A stretch of DNA of 64,000 nt from Bradyrhizobium manausense (GCF_018129685.1 NZ_JAFCLG010000001.1:434001-498000), one strand, 5' to 3'; counted from the first letter of the stretch, positions 1-9,934 are shown. The notes: generated by a model not told the origin, from the sequence alone. A program made the numbers and translations.

Positions 1-1
1 T

Positions 2-622
2 GGCGGCATCGTCATCGGCACCGGCGATCTCTCCGAGCTCGCGCTCGGCTGGTGCACCTATGGCGTCGGCGACCAGATGGCTCATTATAATGTCAACGCC
101 GGCGTGCCGAAGACGCTGATCCAGCACCTGATCCGCTGGGTGATCGCCTCGAAGCAGTTCAGCGGCGATGTCAACGGGACACTCGCCTCGATCCTATCGG
201 CCGAAATCTCGCCCGAGCTGGTTCCCGTCAAGCCGGGCGAGAAGCCGCAAAGCACCGAGGCCTCCGTCGGCCCGTACGAGCTGCAGGATTTCAACCTGTT
301 CTACACGCTGCGCTTCGGCATGCGGCCGTCCAAGATCGCGTTCATGGCGTACCAGGCATGGAAGAATGTCGCTGAGGGCGAGTGGCCGCCGGCGTTTCCG
401 GCCGACAAGCGGCGCGCCTATGATCTCCCGGAGATCCGCCGCTGGCTCGAGGTGTTCCTGCGCCGCTTCTTCGCTTTCAGCCAGTTCAAGCGCTCGGCGA
501 TGCCCAACGGACCCAAAGTCTCGGCCGGCGGCTCGTTGTCACCACGCGGCGACTGGCGCGCGCCGTCGGATTCGAGCGCGGCTGCCTGGCTCGAGGATCT
601 CGATCTCAACGTGCCGAAATGA
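2..622 (+). CDS. nadE: NAD(+) synthase, glutamine-dependent (3' end only)
   Basis: The frame is open from the left edge, so the 5' part lies outside the window. The visible ~206 residues begin with [17 protein letters not shown], the nucleotide-binding P-loop-side segment conserved in NAD synthetases, followed by the [19 protein letters not shown] stretch. The enzyme amidates deamido-NAD in the cytoplasm using ATP, the last step of NAD synthesis. The long C-terminal tail after the synthetase core resembles the large (about 680 aa) glutamine-dependent type with an N-terminal nitrilase domain, but that domain is not visible here. The Met at base 77 is internal and is not the start. Confidence 0.88.
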   Translation, partial: GGIVIGTGDLSELALGWCTYGVGDQMAHYNVNAGVPKTLIQHLIRWVIASKQFSGDVNGTLASILSAEISPELVPVKPGEKPQSTEASVGPYELQDFNLFYTLRFGMRPSKIAFMAYQAWKNVAEGEWPPAFPADKRRAYDLPEIRRWLEVFLRRFFAFSQFKRSAMPNGPKVSAGGSLSPRGDWRAPSDSSAAAWLEDLDLNVPK

Positions 623-1103
623 TCTGATCGGGCAAACACTGGATCGGAAAGGGCAGCCCAAAACGACTTCGCGCCGCACGGCTGATCAGGCCGGCGGCGC
701 GAACTCACGTTCAATCTGGAAAGCACGAGGTCCGGAGTGCCTAGGAGTCCGGACCTCGTAACCTTGCCCCAGCCTTTGATCCCCCCGCCTCGGAAGTCCC
801 CCAACCCCGTGGTGCGCGATCAAAAGGTGATGCCCTTGGAAGGCCGCCGATCGATGTCCCGCGATGTAAGCGAGATCAAATTAGGATTCCATTCCGGATC
901 ACTACGGACTGAAAAACACTTGATATTGCGCGCGGATGCATGCGTTTGCACGCGCCGCTGCACGGAATCGATGCAAGATCGATGCAGGCACGCCACAGGA
1001 TGTCCACACCCCCCGCGACCCGCGGAACCCGCTTTTCACCGGCCTGTCATTGAACTGGTCTAGCGCTGCTCCTCGTCATCGTTGACGACCAAGGGAGCAA
1101 GCC
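623..1103. other. intergenic, no gene seen
   Basis: About 480 bases between nadE and the isomerase operon. Open frames here have no protein-like composition. It probably holds the promoter of the isomerase/ABC operon. GATCGATGCA is nearly repeated around 966-988, but no clear operator, RNA gene or terminator was found. Confidence 0.5.
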
Positions 1104-1919
1104 ATGTCGAAGCCGGTGTTGGGCGCTGCGCTATCCATCAAATCGATCCCCGCCCACCGCGACTGGCTGCTCGAACGACAACGCGATCTCGAGGTTCAGG
1201 ATTTCTTCCGCGCCGATCTGCTCGACGGCGACTGGCGCACGCCCGCCGCCGAAATCAAGCAGATGCTCTCGGGCCATACCGGACGCCTCGGCATCCATGG
1301 CCCGTTCTGGGGTTTCAAGATCGACAGCCATGACCCGATGATCCGTCAGGCGGTGACCAAGCGCCTGCTTCAGGGTCTGGATGCCGCTGAATTCCTCGGC
1401 GCGACGCAGATGGTGATGCATTCGCCGTTCACGACCTGGGACCACAACAACCTCGATCTCTATCCTGATAACCGCACCAATCTCGTCGAGCGGGTCAAGG
1501 CGACGCTCGCCGAGGTGATCGCGCGCGCCGAAACCATCGGCTGCGAAATCGTGATCGAGAACATCGAGGACAAGGATCCGCGCGATCGCGTCCGTCTCGC
1601 CAAGGCGCTCGAAAGCAACAAGGTCCGCGTGTCGCTCGACACCGGCCACGCCAACTACGCCCACATCTCCACCGGCGCGCCGCCGGTTGACTATTACGTC
1701 GAGACCGCCGGTGACATGTTGACGCATGTGCATCTCCAGGACACCGACGGCTTTGCCGACCGGCACTGGGCGCCGGGCGAAGGCAACATTCCCTGGGTCG
1801 CGGTGTTTCGTGCACTCAGCCGGCTCACGTCCAATCCGCGGCTGATCCTCGAGCTGCGCAATCATGATGACGTTCGCAAGGGCGCTGCGCATCTCGCCGC
1901 GCTCGGTCTCGCCGAATAA
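1104..1919 (+). CDS. sugar phosphate isomerase/epimerase family protein (TIM barrel)
   Basis: 271 aa of the xylose-isomerase-like TIM-barrel (AP endonuclease 2) superfamily. Typical metal/substrate strands are visible: LGIHGPFWG, MVMHSPF, IVIENIED, VSLDTGHANY, LTHVHLQDTDG and LILELRNHDD, carrying the His, Glu and Asp residues that bind the divalent metal in this fold. The ATG is preceded by AAGGGAGCAAGCC, a good ribosome-binding site. It is the first gene of a run of six tightly spaced genes with an oligopeptide-type ABC importer, so it probably processes the imported solute or a derivative. The exact substrate cannot be read from sequence. Confidence 0.8.
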   Translation: MSKPVLGAALSIKSIPAHRDWLLERQRDLEVQDFFRADLLDGDWRTPAAEIKQMLSGHTGRLGIHGPFWGFKIDSHDPMIRQAVTKRLLQGLDAAEFLGATQMVMHSPFTTWDHNNLDLYPDNRTNLVERVKATLAEVIARAETIGCEIVIENIEDKDPRDRVRLAKALESNKVRVSLDTGHANYAHISTGAPPVDYYVETAGDMLTHVHLQDTDGFADRHWAPGEGNIPWVAVFRALSRLTSNPRLILELRNHDDVRKGAAHLAALGLAE

Positions 1920-1947
1920 CCGACATCACAGGGCAGGGGTCACCGCC

Positions 1948-3585
1948 ATGAGCAAGCTCACCCGTCGCACCATCCTCAAATCCGGCGGCGCCGCCGCCGG
2001 CACGCTGCTGCTGCCGCGCTTCGCCATCGCGCAAGGCGACAATCGTCCGTCGGTAACGATCGCCGTGCAGAAGGTGACCAACTCGAACGTGCTCGACGTG
2101 CTGCGCGAGCAGTCCAATGTCGGCGAGCGCGTGTTCTTCTCCTCGATCTGGGAAGGCCTGATCTCCAAGAACTGGCGCGGCAATCTCGAAGCGGTGCCGG
2201 GCCTTGCCACGGAGTGGCGCCGCATCGACGACCAGACAGTGGAAGTGAAGCTGCGCCAGGGCGTGAAATTCCACAATGGCGACGAGCTCACGGCGGACGA
2301 CGTTGTCTTCACCTTCAGCCGCGAACGCATGTTCGGCGAGACTGAGGCCAAGAGCCGCACCACGATCCAGGCGTTCGAGAAGATCCCGATGCCGAAGCCC
2401 GGCAAGGAGCTGCCGCCTGACGTGCCCGCGGTCGCGCGCCGCATCTGGCCGGACCTCGTCCGCGTCGATGCCGTCGACAAGTCCACGGTACGCTTCTCCA
2501 ACGCGACGCCCGACGTCACCATCGAGGGCCGGCTGTCACGCTATGGCTCTGATATCGCCAACCGCCGCGCCTGGGACGAGTCTGCAAGCTATCTCGACTG
2601 GGCGCGCAAGCCGGTTACGACCGGTCCCTACAAGGTCGTCGAGCTCAAGCCCGACGTGTCGCTGACGCTGGAAGCCCACGACGAATATTGGGGTGGCCGG
2701 CCGCCGCTCAAGCGAATCCGCTTCCTCGAAGTGCCTGAGGTCGCGAGCCGCATCAACGGGCTGCTCTCGGGCGAATACCAGTTTGCCTGCGACATTCCGC
2801 CGGACCAGATCGCCGGCATCGAGAAGAATTCGGCGTTCGAAGTGCAAGGCGGCACCATCCTCAACCACCGCCTGACCGTGTTCGACAAGAACCACGCCGT
2901 GCTCGCCAACCCGCTGGTGCGGCGCGCCTTCACCCACGCGATCGATCGCCAGGCCATCGTCGACAGCCTTTGGGCCGGCCGCACCCGCGTGCCGAAGGGC
3001 CTGCAGTGGGAATTCTACGGCGACATGTTCAACGCCGACTGGGACGTGCCGGCCTATGATCCCAAGCTCGCCCAGGATCTGTTGAAGCAGGCCAATTACA
3101 AGGGCGATCCCATTCCCTATCGCCTGCTCAACAATTACTACACCAACCAGGTCGCGACCGCGCAGGTTCTGGTCGAGATGTGGAAGTCGGTCGGCCTCAA
3201 CGTCCAGATCGAGACCAAGGAGAACTGGTCGCAGATCATGGAGCGCGCGCCGACCCGCGCCGTGCGCGACTGGTCGAACTCGGCTGCCTTCAACGATCCG
3301 GTGTCCTCGCTGGTTGCCCAGCATGGCCCGAACGGCCAGCAGCAGCAGATCGGCGAGTGGACCAACGCGGAGCTGAACAAGCTCTCTGAGTTCCTGGAAA
3401 CTTCGACCGACCGCGCCGCACGCAAGAAGGCGTTCCGTCGCATGCTGGAGATCGCCGAGCGCGAGGATCCCGCCTACACGGTGCTGCACCAGAACGCGAC
3501 CTTCACGGCCAAGCCGAAGTCGATCAAGTGGAAGGCGGCCCCGGCCTTCGCGATGGATTTCCGCGCCGGCAATTACGAGGCGTGA
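1948..3585 (+). CDS. ABC transporter substrate-binding protein, family 5 (Dpp/Opp type)
   Basis: 545 aa periplasmic solute-binding protein. The start is placed at ATG 1948, giving MSKLTRRTILKSGG, a twin-arginine type signal with cleavage near AIA-QGD; upstream in-frame codons run into the previous gene. Family-5 features include WEGLISKNWRG, the VEVKLRQGVKFHNGDELTADDVVFTF block and the VRRAFTHAIDRQAIV segment. It lies 28 bases after the isomerase gene and 3 bases before the first ATPase. It should deliver a peptide-sized or glycoside-like solute to the two permeases downstream. There is no lipobox, so it is probably free in the periplasm. Confidence 0.88.
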   Translation: MSKLTRRTILKSGGAAAGTLLLPRFAIAQGDNRPSVTIAVQKVTNSNVLDVLREQSNVGERVFFSSIWEGLISKNWRGNLEAVPGLATEWRRIDDQTVEVKLRQGVKFHNGDELTADDVVFTFSRERMFGETEAKSRTTIQAFEKIPMPKPGKELPPDVPAVARRIWPDLVRVDAVDKSTVRFSNATPDVTIEGRLSRYGSDIANRRAWDESASYLDWARKPVTTGPYKVVELKPDVSLTLEAHDEYWGGRPPLKRIRFLEVPEVASRINGLLSGEYQFACDIPPDQIAGIEKNSAFEVQGGTILNHRLTVFDKNHAVLANPLVRRAFTHAIDRQAIVDSLWAGRTRVPKGLQWEFYGDMFNADWDVPAYDPKLAQDLLKQANYKGDPIPYRLLNNYYTNQVATAQVLVEMWKSVGLNVQIETKENWSQIMERAPTRAVRDWSNSAAFNDPVSSLVAQHGPNGQQQQIGEWTNAELNKLSEFLETSTDRAARKKAFRRMLEIAEREDPAYTVLHQNATFTAKPKSIKWKAAPAFAMDFRAGNYEA

Positions 3586-3588
3586 TCC

Positions 3589-4572
3589 GTGGCGCCGCTG
3601 GTCAGCATCCAGGGCCTCAACGTCGCCTTTGGCGGCGTGCCGGTGCTGCGCGGCGTCGATCTTGCTCTTGGCAAGGGCGAGGCCCTGGGCCTCGTTGGCG
3701 AGTCGGGTTCGGGCAAGTCGGTGACATGGCTTGCCGCACTCGGCCTGCTGCCGCGGCATGCCAAGGTGACCGGGTCGGTGCGGCTCGACGGACGCGAGCT
3801 CCTCGGCGCGCCGGCCTCCGAGCTCGATGAGGTCAGGGGCGGGCGCGTCGCGATGATCTTCCAGGATCCGGCGAGTGCGCTCAATCCGGTGCTCACCATC
3901 CGCAAGCAGCTCTGCGAGACGCTGGCGCTGCATCGCGATCTCTCGGGCGAGGCCGTGAAGGCCGAAGCGCTGCGGCTGCTCAATCTCGTCGGCATCCCCG
4001 ATGCGGTACGGCGGCTGTCCGCCTATCCGCACGAATTCTCCGGCGGCCAGGTCCAGCGCATCATGATCGCGATGGCGCTGGCCGGAAATCCTGACGTGCT
4101 GATCGCGGACGAGCCGACAACCGCGCTCGATGCCACCATCCAGGCGCAGATCCTCGAATTGCTCTCCACCATCCGCCGCGAGATGAACATGGCGATGGTC
4201 CTGATCAGCCATGATCTCGGCGTCGTCGCCGAAAACTGCGACCGGGTCGCCGTCATGTATGCCGGCCGCATCGTCGAGCAGGCGCCAGCCAGCCAGCTCT
4301 TCGCCGATCCCATGCATCCCTATGCGCAAGGCCTGATCGGAGCGCTGCCGCCGCTCGACGGGCCGCGCCGTCGCCTCACCGCCATTCCCGGCACTGTGCC
4401 CGATCCAGCGCATCTGCCTGACGGCTGCGCTTTTGCGCCGCGTTGTCCGCTGGCGGCCGAGCCATGCCGGCTTGCAGTTCCGGGCCTTGCGGTCATCGCC
4501 GACGACCGCGCCGTCGCCTGCGTCCGCGCAGAGGCGTCTCGCCGCGCGCTGCTCGGGATCGCCGCCGAATGA
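3589..4572 (+). CDS. ABC transporter ATP-binding protein (DppD/OppD type)
   Basis: 327 aa, starting at GTG three bases after the binding-protein stop. Walker A GESGSGKS (about residues 37-44), signature FSGGQVQR, Walker B VLIADEPTTALD and the H-loop ISHDLGVV are all present. The C-terminal oligopeptide-transporter extension is present too, with cysteines in DGCAFAPRCPLA and AEPCRLA that resemble the iron-sulfur or zinc-binding tail of DppD/OppD. It is one of two nucleotide-binding subunits powering the importer. Its stop overlaps the next start (ATGA). Confidence 0.9.
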   Translation: MAPLVSIQGLNVAFGGVPVLRGVDLALGKGEALGLVGESGSGKSVTWLAALGLLPRHAKVTGSVRLDGRELLGAPASELDEVRGGRVAMIFQDPASALNPVLTIRKQLCETLALHRDLSGEAVKAEALRLLNLVGIPDAVRRLSAYPHEFSGGQVQRIMIAMALAGNPDVLIADEPTTALDATIQAQILELLSTIRREMNMAMVLISHDLGVVAENCDRVAVMYAGRIVEQAPASQLFADPMHPYAQGLIGALPPLDGPRRRLTAIPGTVPDPAHLPDGCAFAPRCPLAAEPCRLAVPGLAVIADDRAVACVRAEASRRALLGIAAE

Positions 4573-5561
4573 GCGCGCCGCTCGTCGAGGTATCCTCGAT
4601 CTCGCGCAGCTACAGCATGCGCTCCGGGATGTTCGGCCGCGCTGCGGCCGTGCATGCCGTCGATGGCGTCTCGCTGACGATTCCCAAGGGCGAGACATTG
4701 GGCCTGGTCGGCGAGTCCGGCTCGGGCAAGTCCACCACGGGACGCATCGTGCTCGGCCTCGAAGCGCCCGATCGGGGCGATGTGCGGTTCGACGGTAAGC
4801 CGATGGCTACGCCGGGGACACAGGCGTGGCGCGCGCAGCGGTCGCGTATGCAGATGATCTTCCAGGACCCGCTGGGCGCGCTGGACCGTCGCTTGCCGGT
4901 CGCGACCCAGATCCGCGAGCCACTCGACATTCACGGTCTTGGAACACCGGCCGAACGCGACGACCGCGTCCGTGAACTGCTGCGCGCCGTCGAGCTGACG
5001 CCCGCGCATGGAGCGCGCTATCCCGGCGCGCTCTCCGGCGGGCAGCGCCAGCGCGTGGTGCTGGCGCGGGCGCTGGCGACGAAGCCGGATTTCCTCGTCT
5101 GCGACGAGCCGGTCAGCGCGCTCGACGTCTCGATCCAGGCCCAGGTGGTGAACCTGCTCGCCGATCTCCAGGCTCAGCTGTCGCTGACGCTGCTGTTCAT
5201 CAGCCACGATCTGCGGGTCGTCAGGCAGATCAGCAACACCGTCGCCGTCATGTATCTCGGCCGCATCGTCGAGATCGGCAGCGCCGATGATCTGTTCGCG
5301 CACCCCGAACATCCGTACACGCAGGCGCTGGTCTCGGCGTCCCCCGCACCGGGCCGGCGCAGCGCGGGCCGCATCGTGCTGGCGGGCGATCCGCCGAACC
5401 CGGCGGCGCGGCCCCAAGGCTGTGCCTTCCATCCGCGCTGCCCGCGCGCCATCGCGCGTTGTGCAGCCGAAGTTCCAGCGCTTTCAGCCGTCGGCGGCGA
5501 CCGTCAGGTGGCCTGCCATCTCGTCACCGGGCCGCAGGCCGCCACGCAGGACGCCGCGTGA
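4569..5561 (+). CDS. ABC transporter ATP-binding protein (DppF/OppF type)
   Basis: 330 aa. The start is ATG 4569, overlapping the previous stop by four bases, giving MSAPLVEVSSISRSYSM; in-frame codons further upstream lie inside the preceding gene. Walker A GESGSGKST, signature LSGGQRQR, Walker B FLVCDEPVSALD and H-loop ISHDLRVV are intact, and the C-terminal GCAFHPRCPRA tail is typical of OppF/DppF. It pairs with the upstream ATPase as the second nucleotide-binding subunit. Overlapping junctions on both sides imply translational coupling. Confidence 0.9.
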   Translation: MSAPLVEVSSISRSYSMRSGMFGRAAAVHAVDGVSLTIPKGETLGLVGESGSGKSTTGRIVLGLEAPDRGDVRFDGKPMATPGTQAWRAQRSRMQMIFQDPLGALDRRLPVATQIREPLDIHGLGTPAERDDRVRELLRAVELTPAHGARYPGALSGGQRQRVVLARALATKPDFLVCDEPVSALDVSIQAQVVNLLADLQAQLSLTLLFISHDLRVVRQISNTVAVMYLGRIVEIGSADDLFAHPEHPYTQALVSASPAPGRRSAGRIVLAGDPPNPAARPQGCAFHPRCPRAIARCAAEVPALSAVGGDRQVACHLVTGPQAATQDAA

Positions 5562-6490
5562 TGGGACGCTATTTCGCCATTCGCATCGGACGTGCGGTGC
5601 TGACGATCGTGCTCGTCGTCACTTTCGCGTTCGTCGTGCTGCGTCTCTCCGGCGATCCCGCGCTGATGATCCTGGGGCCCGAAGCGCCGCCGGAGGTTCT
5701 GGCTGCCTTCCGCAAGGCCTGGGGCCTCGATGATCCCATCTGGTTTCAATACCTCGATTACTTCGGCGCCATCGCCAAGGGCGAACTCGGTCGCTCCATG
5801 CGCGACGGACGACCGGCGATCCAGCTCGTGCTGGAGCGCATCCCGGCCACGCTGGCGCTGACGCTGCCGGCCTTTGTCTTCAAGGTCGCGCTCGGCATTC
5901 CCGCCGGCATCTACGCCGCGCTGCATCGGGGCTCGGGAATCGACCGGGCCGTGATGATGACCGCGGTCGCCGGCTTCACCGTGCCGAGCTTCGTCCTCGC
6001 GCTGGTGCTGGTGCTCGTCTTTGCCGTGCAGCTCGGCTGGCTGCCGTCGGGCGGGCAGGACAGCTGGCGCCACGCCATCCTGCCCATCGCCACGCTAAGC
6101 CTTGGCGGCGCCGCAGTGCTGGCGCGTTTCACCCGCAGCGCCATGCTGGAGGTGCTGGGCCAGCCCTATATCCGCACCGCCTCCGCCAAGGGCGTTCCGT
6201 GGCGCAAGGTGGTGACGTCGCACGCGCTGCCGAATGCGGCGATCCCGACCGTGACGATTCTGGGCTTCATGGTGGGCTCGCTGATCGCGGGCGCCGTCGT
6301 GGTCGAGAGCGTGTTTTCATGGCCCGGAGTAGGGCGCCTGCTCGTCGTCGCCGTCGCCAACCGCGACCTCGCCGTCGTGCAATGCATCCTGCTGCTGGTC
6401 GCGCTGACCATGGTCACGTCGAACCTGATCGTCGACTTCCTCTACGGCTTTCTCGATCCGCGCCTCCGTGCCAAGGGAGCGCATGCATGA
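5561..6490 (+). CDS. ABC transporter permease (DppB/OppB type)
   Basis: 309 aa integral membrane protein. ATG 5561 shares its A with the TGA of the upstream ATPase gene. The N-terminal TM helix (IGRAVLTIVLVVTFAFVVL), GDPALMILGPEA, and the EAA loop region around YIRTASAKGVPWRKV followed by HALPNAAIPTV are diagnostic of the OppB/DppB family. It forms half of the translocation channel. The later ATGs seen upstream of the next gene are out of this frame. Confidence 0.9.
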   Translation: MGRYFAIRIGRAVLTIVLVVTFAFVVLRLSGDPALMILGPEAPPEVLAAFRKAWGLDDPIWFQYLDYFGAIAKGELGRSMRDGRPAIQLVLERIPATLALTLPAFVFKVALGIPAGIYAALHRGSGIDRAVMMTAVAGFTVPSFVLALVLVLVFAVQLGWLPSGGQDSWRHAILPIATLSLGGAAVLARFTRSAMLEVLGQPYIRTASAKGVPWRKVVTSHALPNAAIPTVTILGFMVGSLIAGAVVVESVFSWPGVGRLLVVAVANRDLAVVQCILLLVALTMVTSNLIVDFLYGFLDPRLRAKGAHA

Positions 6491-7347
6491 CCGACGCGAC
6501 GCTCAAGGAAGCATCCGCTCACCGCCGCATCAGCTTGCCTGCAATCCCGGTGTCGGTCGCGCTTGCGCTCGCCTGGATCGTCGCGATGCTGCTGATCGCC
6601 GCGCTCACGGAGAAGTTCGCACCCTATAGCTACACCCAGTTCGACCTGCGCAATCGCCTCGCTGCGCCCGGCAATGTCGCCCACTGGCTCGGCACTGACG
6701 AGCTCGGCCGCGACGTGCTGTCGCGCCTCATCGTCTCGATCCGCATCTCGCTGCTGATTGCCTTCGGCGCCACCGCGATCTCGGCGATCGTCGGCACCAC
6801 GCTCGGCTTTCTCGCCGCGCATTTCCGCGGGTTCGTCGAGCAATTCGTGCTGATGCTGTCCGACTTCCAGGCCAGCATGCCGTTCCTGATCATGGCGCTC
6901 GCCGTGCTCGCCTTCTTCGGCAACTCGCTGCCGCTGCTGATCGGCCTGATGGGATTTTTTGGCTGGGAGCGCTACGCCCGCATCGCCCGCGGCCTTGCCA
7001 TCTCCGCCAATGCGCAGGGCTATGCCGCCGCGGTGCGCCAGTTGGGGGCGACGCCGTCGCGGATCTATCTGCGCCATATCCTGCCCAACATCGCCTCGAC
7101 CCTGATCGTCTCGACCACGCTGGTTTTCCCCGAGGTGATCCTGATGGAGTCGGGCCTGTCCTTCCTCGGCCTCGGCGTACAGCCGCCGATGACCAGCCTC
7201 GGCAACATGGTCGGCTATGGCCGCGAGTACCTGACCCGGGCGCCCTGGATCATGCTGGCCCCGGCGACCACCATCGTCGTGACCACGTTGGCCGTCTCCG
7301 TGATCGGCGACTGGCTGCGTGACCGGCTCGATCCGACCCTGCAATAG
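6487..7347 (+). CDS. ABC transporter permease (DppC/OppC type)
   Basis: 286 aa, start ATG 6487 overlapping the previous stop by four bases. It has an N-terminal TM segment, then the family signature LGTDELGRDVLSRLIVSIRI, several hydrophobic helices, and the EAA loop GYAAAVRQLGATPSRIYLRHILPN. The C-terminal block ESGLSFLGLGVQPPMTSLGNM is highly characteristic of OppC/DppC. It is the second permease half and the last gene of the importer operon. A GC-rich inverted repeat (GGGCCG...CGGCCC, 7347-7380) follows but lacks a T-tract. Confidence 0.9.
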   Translation: MTDATLKEASAHRRISLPAIPVSVALALAWIVAMLLIAALTEKFAPYSYTQFDLRNRLAAPGNVAHWLGTDELGRDVLSRLIVSIRISLLIAFGATAISAIVGTTLGFLAAHFRGFVEQFVLMLSDFQASMPFLIMALAVLAFFGNSLPLLIGLMGFFGWERYARIARGLAISANAQGYAAAVRQLGATPSRIYLRHILPNIASTLIVSTTLVFPEVILMESGLSFLGLGVQPPMTSLGNMVGYGREYLTRAPWIMLAPATTIVVTTLAVSVIGDWLRDRLDPTLQ

Positions 7348-7489
7348 GGCCGCGCCGGGAGCAGGGGAGCCCTGTCCGGCCCAAGTTCCCGTTGCGCGCG
7401 CCCACCCCGTGCGCTATCCGGCCGGAAAGGCCTGAGGCGGCTCCATATTTTCCCGCTGAGGCCAGTCAAACCCGAGGACGGAAACCGCC

Positions 7490-9340
7490 ATGCCAGCCTA
7501 TCGCTCCCGCACCACCACCCACGGCCGCAACATGGCGGGCGCCCGCGGCCTTTGGCGCGCGACGGGCATGAAGGACGGCGATTTCGGCAAGCCGATCATC
7601 GCGGTCGTCAATTCCTTCACCCAGTTCGTCCCCGGCCATGTCCACCTCAAGGACCTCGGCCAGCTGGTCGCACGCGAGATCGAGCAGGCCGGCGGCGTCG
7701 CCAAGGAATTCAACACCATCGCGGTCGACGACGGCATCGCCATGGGTCATGACGGCATGCTCTACAGCCTTCCGTCGCGCGAGCTGATCGCCGACAGCGT
7801 CGAATACATGGCCAATGCGCATTGCGCCGACGGCCTCGTCTGCATCTCCAACTGCGACAAGATCACGCCCGGCATGCTGATGGCGGCGCTGCGGCTCAAC
7901 ATCCCCGCCGTGTTCGTCTCCGGCGGGCCGATGGAAGCCGGCAAGGTCAAGCTGCAGGGCAAGACCAAGGCCGTCGACCTCATCGACGCCATGGTGGCCG
8001 CCGCCGACTCCAAGGTCAGCGACGAGGACGTCAAGGTGATCGAGCGCTCGGCGTGCCCGACCTGCGGTTCCTGCTCGGGCATGTTTACCGCCAATTCGAT
8101 GAACTGCCTCACCGAGGCGCTTGGCCTGGCGCTCCCCGGCAACGGCACGGTGGTGGCCACCCATGCCGACCGCAAGCGCCTGTTCGTCGAGGCCGGCCAC
8201 ACCATCGTCGATCTCGTCCGCCGTTATTACGAGCAGGACGACGCAAGCGTGCTGCCGCGCAACGTCGCCAACTTCAAGGCGTTCGAGAACGCGATGACCC
8301 TCGACATTGCGATGGGCGGCTCGACCAACACCGTGCTGCATCTGCTCGCCGCCGCCCATGAAGGCGAGGTCAAATTCACCATGCAGGACATCGATAGGCT
8401 GTCCCGCCGCGTGCCCGTGCTCTGCAAGGTCGCCCCGTCGGTTGCGGACGTGCATGTCGAGGACGTGCATCGCGCCGGCGGGATCATGGGCATTTTGGGC
8501 GAACTCGATCGCGCCGGCCTGATCGACACCTCTGTTACCACCGTGCACGCGCCGACCATGAACGAGGCGCTGGAGCGCTGGGACATCAAGCGCTCCAGGA
8601 GCGAGTCTGTGCGCACCTTCTATCGCGCCTCGCCCGGCGGCATTCCGACCCAGGTCGCCTTCAGCCAGGAGCGCCGTTACGACGAGCTCGATACCGACCG
8701 CGAGAAGGGCGTTGTCCGCGATCTCGCGCACGCCTTCAGCAAGGACGGCGGCCTCGCCGTGCTCTATGGCAACCTCGCGCAGGACGGCTGCATCGTGAAG
8801 ACCGCCGGCGTTGATAGCTCGATCCTGAAATTCTCCGGCCCCGCGCGCGTGTTCGAGAGCCAGGACGCGGCTGTGGAAGGCATTCTGGGCGGCAAGGTCG
8901 TCGCCGGCGAGATCGTGGTCATCATCTATGAAGGCCCGCGCGGCGGCCCCGGCATGCAGGAGATGCTGTATCCGACCAGCTACCTGAAATCGATGGGCCT
9001 CGGCAAAGCCTGCGCGCTCGTCACCGACGGCCGCTTCTCCGGCGGCTCCTCGGGCCTGTCGATCGGTCATCTCTCGCCTGAGGCGGCCGAGGGCGGCAAC
9101 ATCGCGCTGGTGCGCACCGGCGACCGCATCGCCATCGACATCCCGAACCGCAGCATCAACCTCGAGATCTCCGACGAGGAGCTCGCGAGCCGCCGTGCGG
9201 CGGAAGAGGCGAAGGGCGATGCCGCCTGGCAGCCGGCCGCGCGCAAGCGCAACGTCTCGACCGCGCTGCAGGCTTACGCTGCGCTCACCACCAGCGCCGC
9301 GCGCGGCGCCGTGCGCGAAGTGAAGCGGCGCACGAAGTAA
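7490..9340 (+). CDS. ilvD: dihydroxy-acid dehydratase
   Basis: 616 aa, the usual length. It removes water from 2,3-dihydroxy-isovalerate or -methylvalerate in isoleucine/valine (and pantothenate) synthesis in the cytosol. Visible marks are [29 protein letters not shown], the iron-sulfur ligand regions [10 protein letters not shown] and [20 protein letters not shown], and the C-terminal [17 protein letters not shown]. The start ATG follows GAGGACGGAAACC. It is separated by 142 bases from the ABC operon and is probably transcribed on its own. No leader peptide typical of attenuation was seen. Confidence 0.95.
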   Translation: MPAYRSRTTTHGRNMAGARGLWRATGMKDGDFGKPIIAVVNSFTQFVPGHVHLKDLGQLVAREIEQAGGVAKEFNTIAVDDGIAMGHDGMLYSLPSRELIADSVEYMANAHCADGLVCISNCDKITPGMLMAALRLNIPAVFVSGGPMEAGKVKLQGKTKAVDLIDAMVAAADSKVSDEDVKVIERSACPTCGSCSGMFTANSMNCLTEALGLALPGNGTVVATHADRKRLFVEAGHTIVDLVRRYYEQDDASVLPRNVANFKAFENAMTLDIAMGGSTNTVLHLLAAAHEGEVKFTMQDIDRLSRRVPVLCKVAPSVADVHVEDVHRAGGIMGILGELDRAGLIDTSVTTVHAPTMNEALERWDIKRSRSESVRTFYRASPGGIPTQVAFSQERRYDELDTDREKGVVRDLAHAFSKDGGLAVLYGNLAQDGCIVKTAGVDSSILKFSGPARVFESQDAAVEGILGGKVVAGEIVVIIYEGPRGGPGMQEMLYPTSYLKSMGLGKACALVTDGRFSGGSSGLSIGHLSPEAAEGGNIALVRTGDRIAIDIPNRSINLEISDEELASRRAAEEAKGDAAWQPAARKRNVSTALQAYAALTTSAARGAVREVKRRTK

Positions 9341-9391
9341 GATCGTCGGTATGATCGCGAGCCTCGCGCTCGCGCATGGTCAATAAGTTCT

Positions 9392-9417
9392 GAACGGCCG
9401 GTGATATCAGGCCGTTC
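9392..9417. repeat. inverted repeat downstream of ilvD
   Basis: GAACGGCC (9392-9399) and GGCCGTTC (9410-9417) form a perfect 8-bp stem with a 10-base loop, 52 bases after the ilvD stop. There is no T-run, so it may be a weak terminator, an mRNA 3' stabiliser or a regulatory palindrome for the next gene. Confidence 0.4.
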
Positions 9418-9517
9418 GCATTAAGGATGCCCCGACGAACTTCGGCAGAGATCGAATTTGCGGCGTATAATGCGGCCACCTTCGCAAATCCCTTTCGGGC
9501 AATTGGGGCGCCATAGA

Positions 9518-9895
9518 ATGTCTCGTACTCTTGCTGTTGTCTTCGGAACAGTCATCGCTGCGATTTCGATGACGAGCGCGGCCTCTGCCGGCTGCTACAA
9601 TTGCTACGCGCCGCCGCAGCCGTGCCAGACCTGCTATCAGCAGCAATACGTCGCGCCGCAATACCGCACCGTCGATGAGACCGTGATGGTGTCTCCAGGC
9701 GCAACCGTCGCGCACCGCACGCCCGCGCAGTATCGCACCGTGATGGTTCCGCAGACCGTGATGGTAGCGCCGCCTGGTGTCCAGTACGAGCAGATCCCGC
9801 CGCAATATGCGACGCGCCAGCGCGTCGAGATGGTCTCGCCGGGCTATTCCTATTACGCGCCGGTGCAGCCGGCTTGCGGCCATTGCGGCTACTGA
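9518..9895 (+). CDS. small secreted Cys/Tyr/Gln-rich repeat protein
   Basis: 125 aa. Start ATG 9518 yields a clean signal peptide (MSRTLAVVFGTVIAAISM, cleavage after SAASA). The mature protein begins GCYNCYAPPQPCQTCYQQQ, rich in cysteine and tyrosine, then repeats a QYRTV...VMV unit (YRTVDETVMVSP, YRTVMVPQTVMVAP) and ends PACGHCGY. No enzyme domain is recognisable. The composition suggests a cell-surface or periplasmic structural protein that could be cross-linked through its cysteines. It ends 40 bases before a convincing terminator. Confidence 0.7.
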   Translation: MSRTLAVVFGTVIAAISMTSAASAGCYNCYAPPQPCQTCYQQQYVAPQYRTVDETVMVSPGATVAHRTPAQYRTVMVPQTVMVAPPGVQYEQIPPQYATRQRVEMVSPGYSYYAPVQPACGHCGY

Positions 9896-9934
9896 GCCGA
9901 AGCGACAGAACATCAACGCAACATCAGGTCTTCG

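Noticed and set aside
2536..4698. 720-codon minus-strand open frame
   Set aside because: Antisense to the binding protein and ATPase genes, with Arg/His/Asp-rich composition typical of shadow frames in high-GC DNA.
7466..9070. 534-codon minus-strand open frame
   Set aside because: Antisense shadow of ilvD.
9392..9417. Calling the ilvD downstream hairpin a terminator
   Set aside because: A perfect stem but no T-run follows; listed only as an inverted repeat.
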